From: JACKNG01 sp050184115
GTDB taxonomy: Bacteria > Pseudomonadota > Gammaproteobacteria > Ga0077536
NCBI GenBank assembly: GCA_050184115.1
Contig: JBFXAQ010000012.1
Coordinates: 132,110 to 196,109 of the forward strand
DNA: 64,000 nt
Direction of reading: 5' to 3'
Made by a program: the position numbers and the translations under genes. Positions 1 to 10,716 of this stretch are shown here, in pieces. The stretch's first letter is position 1; each line of letters starts with the position of its first letter. The notes under the pieces are model-generated. The model saw only the letters and a program-made list of their open reading frames with translations, had not been told where the DNA came from and made no database searches.

Positions 1-505
1 CGAGGTCGGCGATGCTGAGCGCACCGCCGACGAAGTACTGCGCGTCGCCGAGCTCTCCTTCGAGGTATTGCCACATCGGGGTCAGTTCGTCGGCGACGCA
101 GGCATCGACCCGTGCACGCACCTCGTCGGTCACCGGCTGGTTCTGCATCATCGGTGCGAGCACCAGCGGAAAGAACACGCCGGGGCCGGCCTTGGGCACG
201 AAGCCGCTGTCGATGTATTCCTCGATCCACAGTGCGCGCGCCCAGTTCGCCGGATCTGCCGGGTAGAGCGCGGGTTGCGGATGCAGGCGTTCGAGGTAGA
301 GGCAGATGACGGACGAATCGGCGAGCGTGACGTCGTCGTCGCGCCAGGCCGGGATCTTGCCGAGCGGGCTGATGCTGCGGTAATCCGGTGGCGCGGCGAA
401 GGGATTGACGGGATCGAGGTCGTAAGCGATGTCCTTCTCGGACAGGTAGGCGCGGACCTTGCGCACGAAGGGCGAGACGTTGGCACCGAAGAGCGTGGCA
501 GTCAT
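1..505 (-). CDS. Glutathione S-transferase family protein (partial, C-terminus outside window)
   Basis: N-terminal 168 residues of a GST-like protein; the gene runs off the left edge. Residues 1-80 look like the thioredoxin-fold GST_N domain, with the cis-proline loop in LGKIPAW and the glutathione-contacting LADSSVICLYLE segment. The helical C-terminal domain starts near residue 90 and is cut at GALSIADL, the conserved N-cap region of GST_C. The ATG at 505 is preceded by GGGAGAT at good spacing. GSTs conjugate or reduce electrophiles with glutathione in the cytoplasm; the substrate cannot be told from sequence. The next gene is transcribed divergently. Confidence 0.85.
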   Translation of the reverse strand, partial: MTATLFGANVSPFVRKVRAYLSEKDIAYDLDPVNPFAAPPDYRSISPLGKIPAWRDDDVTLADSSVICLYLERLHPQPALYPADPANWARALWIEEYIDSGFVPKAGPGVFFPLVLAPMMQNQPVTDEVRARVDACVADELTPMWQYLEGELGDAQYFVGGALSIADL

Positions 506-700
506 GGGGGGATCTCCCGGGTAGGTGGTCGGCCGCGCCGGGGCGGTCGCGCCGACCCGGCCGTGGAGGATGTGCCGGGCATGGTACGCCAGTGCCCGGG
601 GCGCACAGCAGAGCACGGCCCGGCGTCGCGCGGTGGTGGCTTTCCCCACCACGGCGGTGGAATACTGCCGAGCTGAGAAGGCGGCAGGGGAGGTGCCCGC

Positions 701-1564
701 ATGAGCATGACCATCGAGCCGACCTCGGCCACGTTGGGGGCGACCGTACGAGGGGTCGACCTGACGGCGCTGAACGAGGCGAGCTGGGCCGCGATCCTGC
801 AGGCCTTTCACGACCACGCCCTGCTTATCTTCCCGGCCCAGCATCTCTCGGCGACTGCCCAGGCGGATTTCGGCCGGCGTTTCGGCGCCATCGAGGTGTT
901 GGTCCAGAACCTCGACACCATCCCGATCTCGAACCGCGGTGGGCTCGACGGCGCACCGCTCGCCGACGACAGCTTCCACATGCAGCTCCTGCGCGGCAAC
1001 GAGGGCTGGCACACCGACAGCTCCTACATGCCGCTCGCGGCCAAGGCCTCGGTGCTGTCCGCGCAGGTCGTGCCGTCGGCGGGCGGTGAGACGGAGTGGG
1101 CGGACATGCGTGCGGCCTACGATGCACTCGACGACCAGCGCCGCGAATTCGTCGACGCTCACCGCGCCTACCACAACTACTTCTATTCGCAGGCGCGCAT
1201 CGGCCACACCGTGCAGGCGGGCCAGGCCTATGGCTTCCACGAAGGCGAGCCGCCGCTGCGTGAGCTGGTCAAGATCCACCCGGTGACGGGCCGCCGCGCC
1301 TTGTTCATCGGCCGCCACGCCTGCGACATCGTCGGGCTCGAGCGTGCCGAGTCCGAGCGCTTCCTCGACGCGTTGACCGCCTTCGCCTGCCAGCCACCGC
1401 GTACCTGGACCCATCGCTGGCAGCCGGGCGATGTCGTGGTGTGGGACAACCGCTGCCTGCTGCACCGCGCGCGGCCGTACGATCATCGCGAGCCGCGCAC
1501 CATGCTGCACACCCGCATCCAGGGCGACCCGGCGAGCGAGTCGGCGCTGAACGCGGCCGCCTGA
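701..1564 (+). CDS. TauD/TfdA-family Fe(II)/2-oxoglutarate-dependent dioxygenase
   Basis: A 287-residue non-haem iron oxygenase of the TauD/TfdA family. The facial triad is visible as H104-x-D106 (WHTDSSYM) and distal H255 (LLHRARPYD), with R266 a likely 2-oxoglutarate carboxylate ligand. Length matches the family. Family members hydroxylate sulfonates, phenoxyacetates or carnitine precursors; the substrate here is unknown, and no sulfonate transporter lies nearby. The ATG at 701 has GGGGAGG upstream; a second ATG two codons later is possible. The 3' end overlaps, or directly abuts, a DnaQ-type exonuclease gene. Confidence 0.85.
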   Translation: MSMTIEPTSATLGATVRGVDLTALNEASWAAILQAFHDHALLIFPAQHLSATAQADFGRRFGAIEVLVQNLDTIPISNRGGLDGAPLADDSFHMQLLRGNEGWHTDSSYMPLAAKASVLSAQVVPSAGGETEWADMRAAYDALDDQRREFVDAHRAYHNYFYSQARIGHTVQAGQAYGFHEGEPPLRELVKIHPVTGRRALFIGRHACDIVGLERAESERFLDALTAFACQPPRTWTHRWQPGDVVVWDNRCLLHRARPYDHREPRTMLHTRIQGDPASESALNAAA

Positions 1565-2163
1565 GGGACGGGGCCCCGGCCGCCACGCGCTTCGTCGCCA
1601 TCGATTTCGAGACCGCCTGCCATGCGCGTGACAGCGCCTGCGCGATAGGCCTCGCAACCTGCGTGGACGGTCGCATCGTCGATCACGCGCACCACCTCAT
1701 CCGCCCGCCCACCCGCGAATTCTCCTTCACCGCCATCCACGGCCTGACCTGGCGCGACGTCGCCGCGGCGCCCGATTTCGCCGCCCTGTGGCCGACCTTG
1801 GCGGCCTGCTTCGAGGGCGCCGATTTCCTCGTCGCGCACAATGCGCCGTTCGATCGCAGCGTGCTCGCCGCCTGCCAGTCGCGTTACGCGATCACCGCGA
1901 CCGTGCCCCGTTTCGAGTGCACGGTGCGCCTGGCGCGCCGGGTGCTCGGTTGCCAGCCGGCCAACCTGCCGGCGGTATGCACACGTCTGGGCATCGCGCT
2001 GCGTCATCATGACGCAGGATCGGACGCCACCGCGTGCGCGCGCATCGCGCTGGCGGCACTGGATGCGGGCTGGGTGCCCGGCGTCGACGCGGCAGGGACG
2101 AAGAGGCGCACCCGACGGCGCCGGGTGCGCGGAGCAGAAGGGCCTCAGAGACCCTGCACGTAG
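1441..2163 (+). CDS. DnaQ-like (DEDD) 3'-5' exonuclease
   Basis: Exonuclease of the DnaQ/RNase T superfamily, likely acting on DNA or RNA 3' ends. All three Exo motifs are present: DFET (D55, E57 counted from the GTG at 1441), HNAPFD in the middle, and H-D-A-G-S-D (ExoIII epsilon, HxAxxD). The start is uncertain. The only standard start codon in frame before DFET is the GTG at 1441, which overlaps the dioxygenase gene by 124 nt and adds about 40 residues that do not look like the fold. A CTG at 1561, overlapping the dioxygenase TGA, would give a protein starting 14 residues before the first Asp. The 3' end overlaps the convergent PQQ dehydrogenase gene by 19 nt. Confidence 0.75.
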   Translation: MGQPLPAAPRAAVRSSRAAHHAAHPHPGRPGERVGAERGRLRDGAPAATRFVAIDFETACHARDSACAIGLATCVDGRIVDHAHHLIRPPTREFSFTAIHGLTWRDVAAAPDFAALWPTLAACFEGADFLVAHNAPFDRSVLAACQSRYAITATVPRFECTVRLARRVLGCQPANLPAVCTRLGIALRHHDAGSDATACARIALAALDAGWVPGVDAAGTKRRTRRRRVRGAEGPQRPCT

Positions 2164-3989
2164 GCGGCGACGTTCTGCACCGCCTGCTCGTCGAGCGGGG
2201 CGGGGTAGAGCTTGGGCATCTTGGCCGAGGGGTTCTTGATCCACTCGACGGTGCGCGCGATGTCCATGCGCTCCTTCAAGCCGACCAGCGCCGGACCGAC
2301 GCCGCCCTCGCCCTTGCCGCCGTGGCAGGCGGCGCAGATGGTGGCGTAGGTGCGCGCACCGGCGGCCGCATCGGCCGGGCCTGCCGCCGCGCTCGCCACC
2401 GGCGCGGCCGCCGCCTTGGGCGCGTTGTCGGCGCCGAGGGCGAAGATGTGCAGCGTCGGGCTACCGGTGACGCCGAAAGTCAGGCGCGAAACGTTGCCGG
2501 CGACGGCGGCGACGTATTGCTTGCCGCCGCGCATGTAGGTGATGACCCCGCCGGCCATGGCGCCGGCGGTCTGCGTTTCGTACAGGCGCCGACCGTCGCG
2601 GCTGTCGAGGACGAAGAAATTGCCCTTCATGTCGCCGGCGAAGATGACGTTGCCGGCGGTCGGGGTGATGCCCGAGACCATCGGCCCGACGGTCTCGTGC
2701 TTCCAGCGCACGGCGCCGAGGTCGGCATCGAGCGAGACGACCCAGCCGCGGCTCTGGTCGGCCATCTTGAAGGTGCCGCCGAAGGCGAACTCACCCGGCT
2801 TGTAGGTGTAGCCCTCGTCGGCGGCGAGCGTCGAACACCAGTCGACCGCGCCGACCACGATGGCCTTGTTGTTGTGATCCATGGCCGGGCCGTTCCACTC
2901 GACGCCGCCGAGCGGCCCGGGGCAGATCTCGATGCCTTCGCGGGTCGGTTTGACGCCGGCGTTCTTGATCGTGGTGACCGCGGTCTTGAACGCGCGTTCA
3001 CGGGTCTCGCGGTTGATGCCGTAGACGTAGCCGTCCTTCGAGCCCACCGCGACCATCGAGTTGCCCTTGGAGTCGTGGTAGAGCATCGGCGCCGCGCCGA
3101 GGTCGAGGTCCTGGCCGTCATTCGAGAGCAGCTGGTGATACCACTTGACCTTGCCGGTCAGCGCATCGAGCACGACCAGCGAGTTGGTGTAGAGGTTCTC
3201 GCCCGGGCGGAGATCCGGCAGCAGGTCGGGCGCCGGGTTGCCGACGGGCACGAACAGTTCGCCCTCGGCGACGTCGAGCGTGTAGGTGCTCCACGAGCCG
3301 CCGCCGCCGTAGCGCGAGCTGTCGGCCTCCTTCCACGAGTCCGCCCCGGCTTCGTCACCGCGCGGAATGGTGTGGAACTTCCACAGCAGGCGGCCGGTGG
3401 CCGCATCCAGCGCGAGGATGCGCCCGCGGATACCCCAGTCGCCGCCGGCGGCGCTGGTGTAGACGATGCCCTGGTAGACCTGCGGGGCGGCGCTGAAGAA
3501 CTCGCCGCCGTGCGGATCGCCGACCTGGTACTGCCACACCGTCTTGCCGGTCGCGGCGTCGATGGCGAGGAAGCGGCTGTCGACGGTGCCGCGGTAGAGC
3601 AGGCCGTTGGCGTAGGCGACGCCGCGGTTGACGTGCAGGGGCTTGCCGCCCGGGTCCTCGGCCTCGTAGTGATGCCGCCAGCGCTGCTTGCAGTTGGTGG
3701 CGTCGACGGCCAGCGTGTCCGTCGGCGTGGTGAAGTACAGCGTGCCGTCGATCTCGATGAGCGAGGTGTGGAAGGCGCCGGCCTGCTCGACCTGCAGGCG
3801 GCAGACCTCGCCGAGCTGCGCGGCATTGTCGGAGTCGATCTGGACCAGCCCGGTCCAGCGCTGGCCGTTGACGTTGTAGTTGTAGCTCGGCCAGTTGGTG
3901 TCGTCGGGTACGGTGGCGGCGTCCTGCGCGTGCACGGCGCAGCTGAGTACGGCGGCGCCGGCGACGGCCAGCGAACGGAATCGGATCAT
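2145..3989 (-). CDS. PQQ-dependent dehydrogenase with C-terminal cytochrome c domain
   Basis: Periplasmic quinohaemoprotein dehydrogenase of 614 residues, probably oxidising an alcohol or aldehyde and passing electrons to haem c. It begins with a Sec signal peptide (MIRFRSLAVAGAAVLSCAVHA). Repeated beta-propeller W-motifs such as ALDAATGRLLWKF run to about residue 510. An Ala-rich linker leads to a single-haem domain with CAACH (C552-H556) and a likely axial Met in SAKMPKLYP. The vicinal Cys-Cys pair typical of type I/II PQQ alcohol dehydrogenases is not seen, so the substrate class is open. A ferritin-like gene lies upstream on the same strand, separated by a long inverted repeat. No pqq synthesis genes are in view. 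Confidence 0.85.
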   Translation of the reverse strand: MIRFRSLAVAGAAVLSCAVHAQDAATVPDDTNWPSYNYNVNGQRWTGLVQIDSDNAAQLGEVCRLQVEQAGAFHTSLIEIDGTLYFTTPTDTLAVDATNCKQRWRHHYEAEDPGGKPLHVNRGVAYANGLLYRGTVDSRFLAIDAATGKTVWQYQVGDPHGGEFFSAAPQVYQGIVYTSAAGGDWGIRGRILALDAATGRLLWKFHTIPRGDEAGADSWKEADSSRYGGGGSWSTYTLDVAEGELFVPVGNPAPDLLPDLRPGENLYTNSLVVLDALTGKVKWYHQLLSNDGQDLDLGAAPMLYHDSKGNSMVAVGSKDGYVYGINRETRERAFKTAVTTIKNAGVKPTREGIEICPGPLGGVEWNGPAMDHNNKAIVVGAVDWCSTLAADEGYTYKPGEFAFGGTFKMADQSRGWVVSLDADLGAVRWKHETVGPMVSGITPTAGNVIFAGDMKGNFFVLDSRDGRRLYETQTAGAMAGGVITYMRGGKQYVAAVAGNVSRLTFGVTGSPTLHIFALGADNAPKAAAAPVASAAAGPADAAAGARTYATICAACHGGKGEGGVGPALVGLKERMDIARTVEWIKNPSAKMPKLYPAPLDEQAVQNVAAYVQGL

Positions 3990-4054
3990 GCGTGAAAACT
4001 CCCCGGTGAAGGCGTGGTCGCGGTCAGTGAACGGCGGCGCCAGTGGCGCAAAAC

Positions 4055-4123
4055 GGGGGACAGTATACTTTTCGCGCCCCGGGCGGCCGCAGGTCGGCGT
4101 GGGCGAAAAGTATACTGTCCCCC
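4055..4123. repeat. Perfect 21-bp inverted repeat (REP/hairpin-like element)
   Basis: The left arm 4055-4075 begins GGGGGACAGTATAC and ends TTTTCGC. The right arm 4103-4123 is its exact reverse complement. A 27-nt GC-rich loop separates them. Each arm also contains the small palindrome AAGTATACTT. The element lies 31 nt past the stop of the ferritin-like gene and 66 nt before the start of the PQQ dehydrogenase gene, so it could form a strong RNA hairpin between the two. There is no T-tract. Its look is that of a dispersed palindromic (REP-type) element; copy number in the genome is unknown. Confidence 0.8.
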
Positions 4124-4151
4124 TCGCGGATGGGCGGCGTCGACCCCCGTT

Positions 4152-4649
4152 TCAAAGCGCTCCGAGCAGCCTTCGCACCTCGGTGACGCGTTCGCTGTGG
4201 CGCGTTTCCTCGCGACCGTTGAGGCGGTAGAGATCCGCCACCTCGGCGTTGTGCTCGGCATCGGCCCAGGCCTGGTAGGCGAGATCGCCGTCGACTTCGC
4301 CCTGTTCGAGCAGGCCGAACAGCTCGGCGCTGGCCGGCACCGCGCTCGGCGCGAGCTTCATGAAAGGGTTGTCGGCGCCCTCGGGCAAGTCGTAGGCCTC
4401 GCCGCTCTTCAGGCGAATGGCCTTGACCATGCGGTGGGCGTGGCCGCGTTCCTCGGCGCCGTTGCGCTCGAGCAGCGCACGCGCCTCGGCATGCTCGACG
4501 CCGGCGGCGAGGCGCTGGTAGAAGCACTCGCCGTAGAGCTCGATCATGGCGAGCACCTTGAGGTCGTCGAGCGAGAGTTCGGCGCGGGTCTTGAGTACAG
4601 CGAACGCCTCGAAAGCATCTTCCGGGTAACCGGCGGGCAGTGTGGCCAT
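4152..4649 (-). CDS. Ferritin-like diiron domain protein
   Basis: A 165-residue all-helical protein with ferritin/rubrerythrin-type iron ligands: E in MIELYGECFY, a RNGAEERGHAHR segment giving ExxH-type ligation, and later E in WADAEHNAEVADLY and NGREETRH. Spacing fits two helix pairs of a four-helix bundle. It lacks the rubredoxin-like Cys pairs of rubrerythrin. The role could be iron handling or an oxidase/peroxidase reaction; none is certain. The ATG at 4649 (MATLPAGYPED) is chosen over the ATG at 4691 because GGGGAG precedes it and the first 14 residues of the longer form look non-native. Confidence 0.7.
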   Translation of the reverse strand: MATLPAGYPEDAFEAFAVLKTRAELSLDDLKVLAMIELYGECFYQRLAAGVEHAEARALLERNGAEERGHAHRMVKAIRLKSGEAYDLPEGADNPFMKLAPSAVPASAELFGLLEQGEVDGDLAYQAWADAEHNAEVADLYRLNGREETRHSERVTEVRRLLGAL

Positions 4650-4861
4650 GCAATCTCCCCTGGTCCTGCGTGGGCTTGGCAAAGGCTGCACAAGGTAGCG
4701 GAAAGGCTGGCGGCGGGAAACGGCGGACCGGGCCGGCGCCAGCGCCGGGGTGGCCGGCAGCGCACCTGCCGGCTACGATGCCGGCCGGCGTCGGGGGCCA
4801 CGACCGCACGCGTGCCGCGCCCGCCACAGCCTCCAGGTCGATCGAGGAAACCAGCACCGTG

Positions 4862-5617
4862 ATGCCCGAGTTCAGCGAAATCCTGTGCGCCGTCGACGGC
4901 GACACCGCCACCGTCACCCTCAACCGGCCGGAAGCTCTCAATGCCATCACGCCGACCATGCTCGGTGAGCTCAACGCCGCCTTCAGCACACTGGCCACGC
5001 GCGACGACCTGCGCTTCGTCGTGCTGACCGGCGCCGGGCGCGCCTTCTCGTCCGGCGTCGATCTGAAGGCGCTGGGCGAGCGCAAGCTGGTCGACGGCAA
5101 GGTCGGCGACCTGCTCGACCTGCCGGCGCGCGCCCTGATCGAGAAGGTCGAGACCCTGCCGCTGCCCGTCGTCGCACGGGTCAACGGCTTCTGCTTCACC
5201 GGTGCGCTCGAGATCGTGCTCGGCTGCGACCTCGTCGTGGTTGCTGCCGAGGCGAAACTCGGCGACACCCATGCCAAGTGGGCCATCCGTCCGACCTGGG
5301 GCATGAGCCAGCGCCTGCCGCGGCGGGTCGGCATCGCGCGCGCCCGCGAGCTGTCCTACACGGCGCGGACGCTGGGCGGGGCGGACGCGCTCGCGCTCGG
5401 CATCGCCAACGCCTGCGTGCCGCTGGCCGAACTCGACGGGGCGGTCGCCGCGCTCCTCGACGAGATGCGGCCGAACAGCGCCGAGGCCTTCGCCGCCTAC
5501 AAGGATCTCTACCGCGTCGCCGACAATCACGGTCTCGCCGAAGGGCTGCGCTACGAGGCGGCGACCGACTACCCCTTCACCGAGACCGACCAGCGCCTCG
5601 CCGCGTTCCGCAAGTAG
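4862..5617 (+). CDS. Enoyl-CoA hydratase/isomerase (crotonase) family protein
   Basis: A 251-residue crotonase-fold protein. The oxyanion-hole regions are seen in SSGVDLKALG and NGFCFTGALEIVLGCDL. The first catalytic Glu of enoyl-CoA hydratases is present in GALEIVL. The region of the second (LGDTHAKWAIRPTWG) carries no Glu at the expected place, so simple syn-hydration is less likely than an isomerase, hydrolase or other acyl-CoA reaction. The start ATG 4862 follows GAGGAAA; longer forms overlap the divergent ferritin-like gene. Confidence 0.8.
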   Translation: MPEFSEILCAVDGDTATVTLNRPEALNAITPTMLGELNAAFSTLATRDDLRFVVLTGAGRAFSSGVDLKALGERKLVDGKVGDLLDLPARALIEKVETLPLPVVARVNGFCFTGALEIVLGCDLVVVAAEAKLGDTHAKWAIRPTWGMSQRLPRRVGIARARELSYTARTLGGADALALGIANACVPLAELDGAVAALLDEMRPNSAEAFAAYKDLYRVADNHGLAEGLRYEAATDYPFTETDQRLAAFRK

Positions 5618-5650
5618 GGCGATGTCCGCGCCGCCGGGCGCGGCGCTCCC

Positions 5651-7051
5651 TCACAACCGTGCGAGGTCGACGCGATCGCCGTGCGCGGCGATGCGCACGT
5701 CGCGGGCGCCGGCGGCGTCGGCCAGCCGCTCCGCCAGCGTCGCCTGGGCATCGGGTTCGCCGTGGACGAGCACCGCTGGCGGCCGGCCGCGGAAATGCCG
5801 GTACCACTCGACCAGGCCGTGCTGATCGGCGTGGGCCGAGAACCCGCCCAGGGTATGCACGTGCGCGGCGACGCGGATGGTCTCACCCCACAGACGGATG
5901 TGGCGGGCACCGTCGACCAGCTGGCGGCCGAGCGTGCCGCGCGCCTGGAAACCGACGATCACGATATGGCAATCCTTGCGCCAGGCGTTGTGCTTGAGGT
6001 GATGGCGGATGCGCCCGCCGTTGCACATGCCGCTGCCGGCGATGATGATCGCCGCCCGCGTGAGGCGGTTCAGCGCCATCGACTGTTGCGCGGTGCGCGA
6101 GAAATGCAGGTTGGGCAGGTCGGCGAGGTGGCGCTCGCCGGCAAATCGCGCACGCGCCTCGTCGTCGTAGAGCTCGCTGTGGCGCAGGTAGATCTCGGTC
6201 GCCTCGATCGCGAGCGGGCTGTCGAGGTGGATCGGCCAATGGTCGATGCCCCAGGCCTCGCGGTACTTGCCGAAGAGGTAGAGCAGGTCCTGGGTACGGC
6301 CGACGGCGAACGCCGGGATGAGCACATGGCCATGACCGTGCCGCGCCGCTGCCAGCACGTCGTGCATCTCGTGGAGGGTCTCCTCGTGGGAGCGGTGCAG
6401 GCGGTCGCCATAGGTGCTCTCCAGCACCACGAGGTCGGCCTGCGTGAGGTGCGCGGGGTCGCGCAGGATCTCGGCGCCGCGGTGGCCGAGGTCGCCGGAG
6501 AACACCAGGCGGCGCTCGTCGCCATTCTCGCGCAGCACGAGTTCGACGATGGCCGAGCCGAGAATGTGCCCGGCGTCGTGCAGGGTCACGGTGACGCCCG
6601 GCAGGATCTCGCGCGGCGCGCCGTAAGCGAGGCCTTCGAAACGCGCCATCGCACGTTCGGCGTCGCGGCGGTCGTAGAGCGCGGCGACCGGCTCGAGGCC
6701 CTTGCGCTCGCGCTTGCGGTTTTCCCACTCGGCGTCCTTCTCGGCGATGAAGGCGGCGTCGCGCAGCATGATCTGGCACAGGTCACGGGCGGCATGCTGG
6801 GTGTAGACCGGTCCGCGGTAACCACGCTTGACCAGCAGCGGCAGGCGCCCGGAGTGATCGATGTGGGAATGGCTCAACACCACGGCGTCGATGGCGCGCG
6901 GATCGAAGGGGAAGGGCTCGCGGTTGCGCGCCTCGTCCTTGCGCGAACCCTGCATGAGGCCGCAGTCGAGCAGGATGCGCTGGCCACGCACGGTGAGGAG
7001 ATGGCACGAGCCGGTCACTTCGCCGGTCGCGCCGAGGAACTGGATGTCCAA
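5651..7051 (-). CDS. Metallo-beta-lactamase/beta-CASP hydrolase (RNA-processing exonuclease-like)
   Basis: A 466-residue MBL-fold protein with a beta-CASP insert, the architecture of CPSF73/Ysh1-like RNA nucleases. The metal site is SHSHIDHSG (HxHxDH), with further ligands in HDAGHILGS and the Asp of FSGDLGH. Beta-CASP motifs follow in IPAFAVGRTQDLLY, IIIAGSGMCNGG and the final HxH area GFSAHADQHG. Such proteins process or degrade RNA in the cytoplasm. The start is taken as the TTG at 7051, which puts LDIQFLGATGEVTGS at the N-terminus as usual in the family; no ATG/GTG lies nearby and longer forms run into the next gene. Confidence 0.85.
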   Translation of the reverse strand: MDIQFLGATGEVTGSCHLLTVRGQRILLDCGLMQGSRKDEARNREPFPFDPRAIDAVVLSHSHIDHSGRLPLLVKRGYRGPVYTQHAARDLCQIMLRDAAFIAEKDAEWENRKRERKGLEPVAALYDRRDAERAMARFEGLAYGAPREILPGVTVTLHDAGHILGSAIVELVLRENGDERRLVFSGDLGHRGAEILRDPAHLTQADLVVLESTYGDRLHRSHEETLHEMHDVLAAARHGHGHVLIPAFAVGRTQDLLYLFGKYREAWGIDHWPIHLDSPLAIEATEIYLRHSELYDDEARARFAGERHLADLPNLHFSRTAQQSMALNRLTRAAIIIAGSGMCNGGRIRHHLKHNAWRKDCHIVIVGFQARGTLGRQLVDGARHIRLWGETIRVAAHVHTLGGFSAHADQHGLVEWYRHFRGRPPAVLVHGEPDAQATLAERLADAAGARDVRIAAHGDRVDLARL

Positions 7052-7185
7052 GCGCTGGTCGCCACGGGATTGAGATGGCCGCGACGATAACCGAATTCGT
7101 CGCCACCCGGCAGGCGCCGCCGATGCATGATGTACGCTTGGGGCGATGATGATGGTCGCGCGCGCCGCGGCGAGGAAGCGAGAAC

Positions 7186-9711
<2,526 letters not shown>

Positions 9712-9749
9712 TGGCGCCGCGCGCTGTCGGCGCACCGCGCGGCTGAAGC

Positions 9750-10565
9750 ATGGACGGCGCCGACGCCTGGCGTGAGCTCGAACCCATGCTGCGCGGTGGC
9801 GTGTTCGTCGCGGTCTTCGCCGCGATGGCGCTGCTCGAGGCCTGGCGGCCGCGCCGGCCAGCGGCAGGGACACGACTACCGCGTTGGGCGCACAACCTGG
9901 GCCTGGCCGTGCTCGGCACCCTGCTGGTGCGCGTGGTTCTGCCGATCGGTGCAGTGGGGGTGGCACTCGCCGCACAGGCGCGCGGCCTCGGCCTGTTCAA
10001 TGTGGTCGTCACCGCACCTTCAGTTGCCATCGTCGCGAGCGTCTTGCTGCTCGACCTCGCCATCTACCTGCAGCATCGCCTGTTCCACGCCGTGCCGTGG
10101 CTGTGGCGGCTGCACCGCGTGCACCATGCCGACCCGGCTTTCGACGTCAGCACGGCGCTGCGCTTCCATCCCGTCGAGATCGCGCTGTCCATGCTGATCA
10201 AGATGGCGGTCGTCGTCGCGCTCGGTGCGCCACCCGCGGCGGTGCTCGCGTTCGAAATCGTGTTGAACGCCTGTGCGCTCTTCAACCACGCCAACCTGCG
10301 GCTGCCGGCGGCGTTCGACGTCGTTCTGCGGCGCGTGCTGGTGACACCCGACATGCACCGCGTGCACCACTCGATCGTGCCGCTGGAGACGCACAGCAAC
10401 TTCGGCTTCAACCTCGCCTGGTGGGACCGCCTGTTCCGCACCTACCGCGCCCAACCGGCGCAGGGGCACGCCGGCATGACCATCGGCAATCCCGACTACC
10501 GCGAGCCGCGCCAGGTGGCGCGGCTGTGGGGCATGCTGGCGATGCCATTCGCGCCGCCACGCTGA
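9750..10565 (+). CDS. Sterol desaturase/fatty acid hydroxylase family membrane protein
   Basis: A 271-residue integral membrane diiron oxygenase of the fatty acid hydroxylase superfamily. The His clusters that bind the two irons are seen as HRLFH, HRVHH, NHANLR and HRVHHS. Two to four hydrophobic segments lie before and between them (about residues 12-30, 50-72, 85-102, 140-175). Members hydroxylate or desaturate lipids, sterols or carotenoids; the substrate is not known. It begins 38 nt after the metal ATPase gene on the same strand, so co-transcription is possible, though no functional link is obvious. Confidence 0.85.
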   Translation: MDGADAWRELEPMLRGGVFVAVFAAMALLEAWRPRRPAAGTRLPRWAHNLGLAVLGTLLVRVVLPIGAVGVALAAQARGLGLFNVVVTAPSVAIVASVLLLDLAIYLQHRLFHAVPWLWRLHRVHHADPAFDVSTALRFHPVEIALSMLIKMAVVVALGAPPAAVLAFEIVLNACALFNHANLRLPAAFDVVLRRVLVTPDMHRVHHSIVPLETHSNFGFNLAWWDRLFRTYRAQPAQGHAGMTIGNPDYREPRQVARLWGMLAMPFAPPR

Positions 10566-10716
10566 GGGCCCGCGCCGGCCGGCCGCCATTGCGGCGGGAC
10601 CCCACCCGGCGGCCCTGGACAATTTTGCTGCAGTGCGGAATCCTGGGCGTCGGCGGCGCCCATGACGGCGCCGACGCTCGACCACCCTTCGTTCTCCCGT
10701 CACGGAGCCCATCGCC

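Noticed and set aside
2034..3995. 653-codon open frame on the + strand
   Set aside because: It lies antisense to the PQQ dehydrogenase gene, shows no domain, and is a shadow of high-GC codon use.
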